This document shows, piece by piece, positions 22,091 to 23,341 of a DNA stretch of 23,341 nucleotides. Origin of the DNA: CAZNFR01 sp964572225. Its GTDB lineage: Bacteria; Bacteroidota; Bacteroidia; Bacteroidales; GCA-2748055. A program made the position numbers and the translations under genes. The stretch spans positions 1 to 23,341 of the forward strand of contig CAZNFR010000058.1 in assembly GCA_964572225.1 (NCBI GenBank). The letters are read 5' to 3'. Numbering within the stretch: the stretch's first letter is position 1; each line of letters opens with the position of its first letter. The notes below the pieces were generated by a model. The model had not been told where the DNA came from. It worked only from the letters and a program-made list of their open reading frames with translations, and did no database searches.

Positions 22091-23341
22091 TTAAATCCTT
22101 TTCCGGATGGCTTTGCTTTCCTCTTCGAATCCTGGTTTCTCAAGGAGTGCAAACATATTTTTCTTATAGGCTTCTACTCCCGGTTGGTTGAAGGGGTTGA
22201 CCTCTAACATATAACCGCTAATGCCACAGGCTTTTTCAAAGAAATAGATGAGTTGCCCCAGACTAAATTCGGAAATCTCGCTTAATTCAATCCTGATGTT
22301 GGGTACACCCCCATCCACATGGGCAATCAGGGTGCCCAGTTCGGCCATTTTATTCACTTCATTTACCCTTTTCCCTGCCAGATAATTCAGCTTATCAAGG
22401 TTATCCCTGTCCTCGGGGATCAATACCTCATTATCCGGATTTTTAACCGATATTACGGTTTCAAAGATCATTCTTTCCCCATCCTGAATATACTGACCCA
22501 TGGAGTGTAGATCAGCAGTAAAATAAACACTTGCAGGGAATATTCCTTTTCCATCTTTACCTTCACTTTCCCCGTACAGCTGCTTCCACCATTCTGAGAA
22601 GTACCTCAGCTTATTATGGTAATTTGCCAGGATTTCCACCTTCTTGCCTGCACGATACAGACTGTTCCTGATCGCAGCATATAGTGCGCTTGAATTTTCC
22701 CTGAAGGGTACGGAAAGGTCTGTTTGCTTTTCCATATCTGCAGCTCCCTTGCATAGCTCCCTGATATCAAATCCTGCAAGTGCAATCGGAAGAAGTCCGA
22801 CCGGTGTCAATACCGAAAACCTCCCACCAATATCGTCAGGTATCACGAAGGTCCGGTACCCTTCCTGAGTGGCAAGATCTCTCAGTGCACCCTTTTCTTT
22901 ATCGGTGATGGCGACAATTAGTTTTCTGGCTTCATCCACCCCGGCCTGCTCCTCGAGTTGTTTTCTGAGTAGACGGAAAGCAATGGCCGGTTCGGTAGTG
23001 GTGCCTGATTTTGAGATAACCACAATGGCGAATTTTTTATCTTTCAGGATTTCCTGAAGCTCAAAGAGATAGTCTTCCACAATGTTTTGTCCTGCAAACA
23101 ACACTCTTGCCCCGTCCTTGTTATCCCGGAGCCAGTCAAAGCTGTGACTTAGTGCTTCGATCACTGCTTTGGCCCCAAGGTAGGAACCCCCAATGCCTGT
23201 CACAATAACATAGTCAACTTTTCTGCGAAGATCAGAGGCCACTTTTTCTATTTCGGCCAGTTCTTCCTGGTTAACCTGGCCTGGCAAATTCAGCCAGCCT
23301 ACAAAATGATTCCCATCACCGGTTTTCTCATGAAGGGTTTT
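22091..23341 (-). CDS. pgi: Glucose-6-phosphate isomerase, 5' end outside window
   Basis: The frame is open to the window edge: upstream of the first candidate start (a TTG at 23287) it still reads conserved sequence, TLHEKTGDGNHFVGWLNLPG. So the gene is cut, missing roughly the first 30 residues of a protein of about 445, the short Pgi type of Bacteroidota and Firmicutes. The enzyme interconverts glucose-6-phosphate and fructose-6-phosphate in the cytoplasm. Visible signatures: VTGIGGSYLGAKA, the phosphate-binding loop SKSGTTTEP, YGESEGKDGKG with the catalytic Glu, and NPFNQPGVEAYK with the catalytic Lys near the C-terminus. A terminator follows 26 nt after its stop. Confidence 0.96.
   Translation of the reverse strand, partial: KTLHEKTGDGNHFVGWLNLPGQVNQEELAEIEKVASDLRRKVDYVIVTGIGGSYLGAKAVIEALSHSFDWLRDNKDGARVLFAGQNIVEDYLFELQEILKDKKFAIVVISKSGTTTEPAIAFRLLRKQLEEQAGVDEARKLIVAITDKEKGALRDLATQEGYRTFVIPDDIGGRFSVLTPVGLLPIALAGFDIRELCKGAADMEKQTDLSVPFRENSSALYAAIRNSLYRAGKKVEILANYHNKLRYFSEWWKQLYGESEGKDGKGIFPASVYFTADLHSMGQYIQDGERMIFETVISVKNPDNEVLIPEDRDNLDKLNYLAGKRVNEVNKMAELGTLIAHVDGGVPNIRIELSEISEFSLGQLIYFFEKACGISGYMLEVNPFNQPGVEAYKKNMFALLEKPGFEEESKAIRKRI

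Noticed and set aside
1..23341. Mobile elements, CRISPR arrays, tRNA or rRNA genes, prophage
   Set aside because: No transposase or integrase motifs, no regularly spaced repeats, and no tRNA-like cloverleaf or rRNA-like stretch were seen when reading both strands.

Overview
The window looks like chromosomal core DNA of a Bacteroidota bacterium, most likely in the Bacteroidales/Marinilabiliales range. Evidence: the block purH-mreB-mreC-mreD-mrdA-rodA, protein family types typical of the phylum (NFPYN-type KsgA, short Pgi, ATPase-less MacB-type permease), few Shine-Dalgarno sites, and AT-rich leaders with TAnnTTTG-like boxes. I see no phage, insertion sequence, CRISPR array, tRNA or rRNA. Both ends are cut inside genes.

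Layout. 1-1559 (+): the end of an NmrA/QorB-like SDR protein, then a zinc-less MDR oxidoreductase. 1626-2291 (-): a YceI-family protein with a probable lipoprotein signal, facing the MDR gene across a strong bidirectional hairpin. 2445-4459 (+): a small ABA4-like (DUF4281) membrane protein, then a membrane hybrid histidine kinase/response regulator whose H-box histidine is a tyrosine. 4516-6271 (-): an Hsp20 chaperone with a near-perfect Shine-Dalgarno, preceded by a MalY/PatB-type C-S lyase. 6450-8589 (+): ksgA and mgtE, 7 nt apart. 8590-9846 (-): a FtsX/MacB-type ABC permease whose stop codon directly abuts that of mgtE.

9994-17151 (+) is the central operon: purH (last two steps to IMP), then the cell-elongation machinery mreB, mreC, mreD, mrdA (PBP2) and rodA. 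The last junctions are tightly coupled (8-nt overlap, TAATG, ATGA), and a textbook terminator closes the unit at 17220-17243. MreB/C/D form the scaffold, and RodA (glycosyltransferase) with PBP2 (transpeptidase) make the lateral wall.

17293-18642 (+) is a KamA-family radical SAM protein that converges, with a 4-nt overlap, on an AcpH-like acyl-carrier-protein phosphodiesterase (-). 19538-20872 (+) is a monocistronic P-loop protein related to archaeal cyclic 2,3-diphosphoglycerate synthetase, ended by a 12-bp hairpin. A 209-nt structured spacer follows. Then come an EamA-type exporter (-) and the 3' part of pgi (-). A terminator sits only 5 nt upstream of the exporter's start codon.

Most of the window is housekeeping. 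The parts most worth checking are the tyrosine-for-histidine sensor kinase, the KamA relative with a shortened PLP loop, the cDPGS-like P-loop protein in a bacterium, the long inverted repeat at 20927-21015, and the terminator inside the leader of the exporter gene. I found no convincing multi-gene novel system. No stretch longer than 300 bases is without a gene; the longest spacer is 19266-19537.
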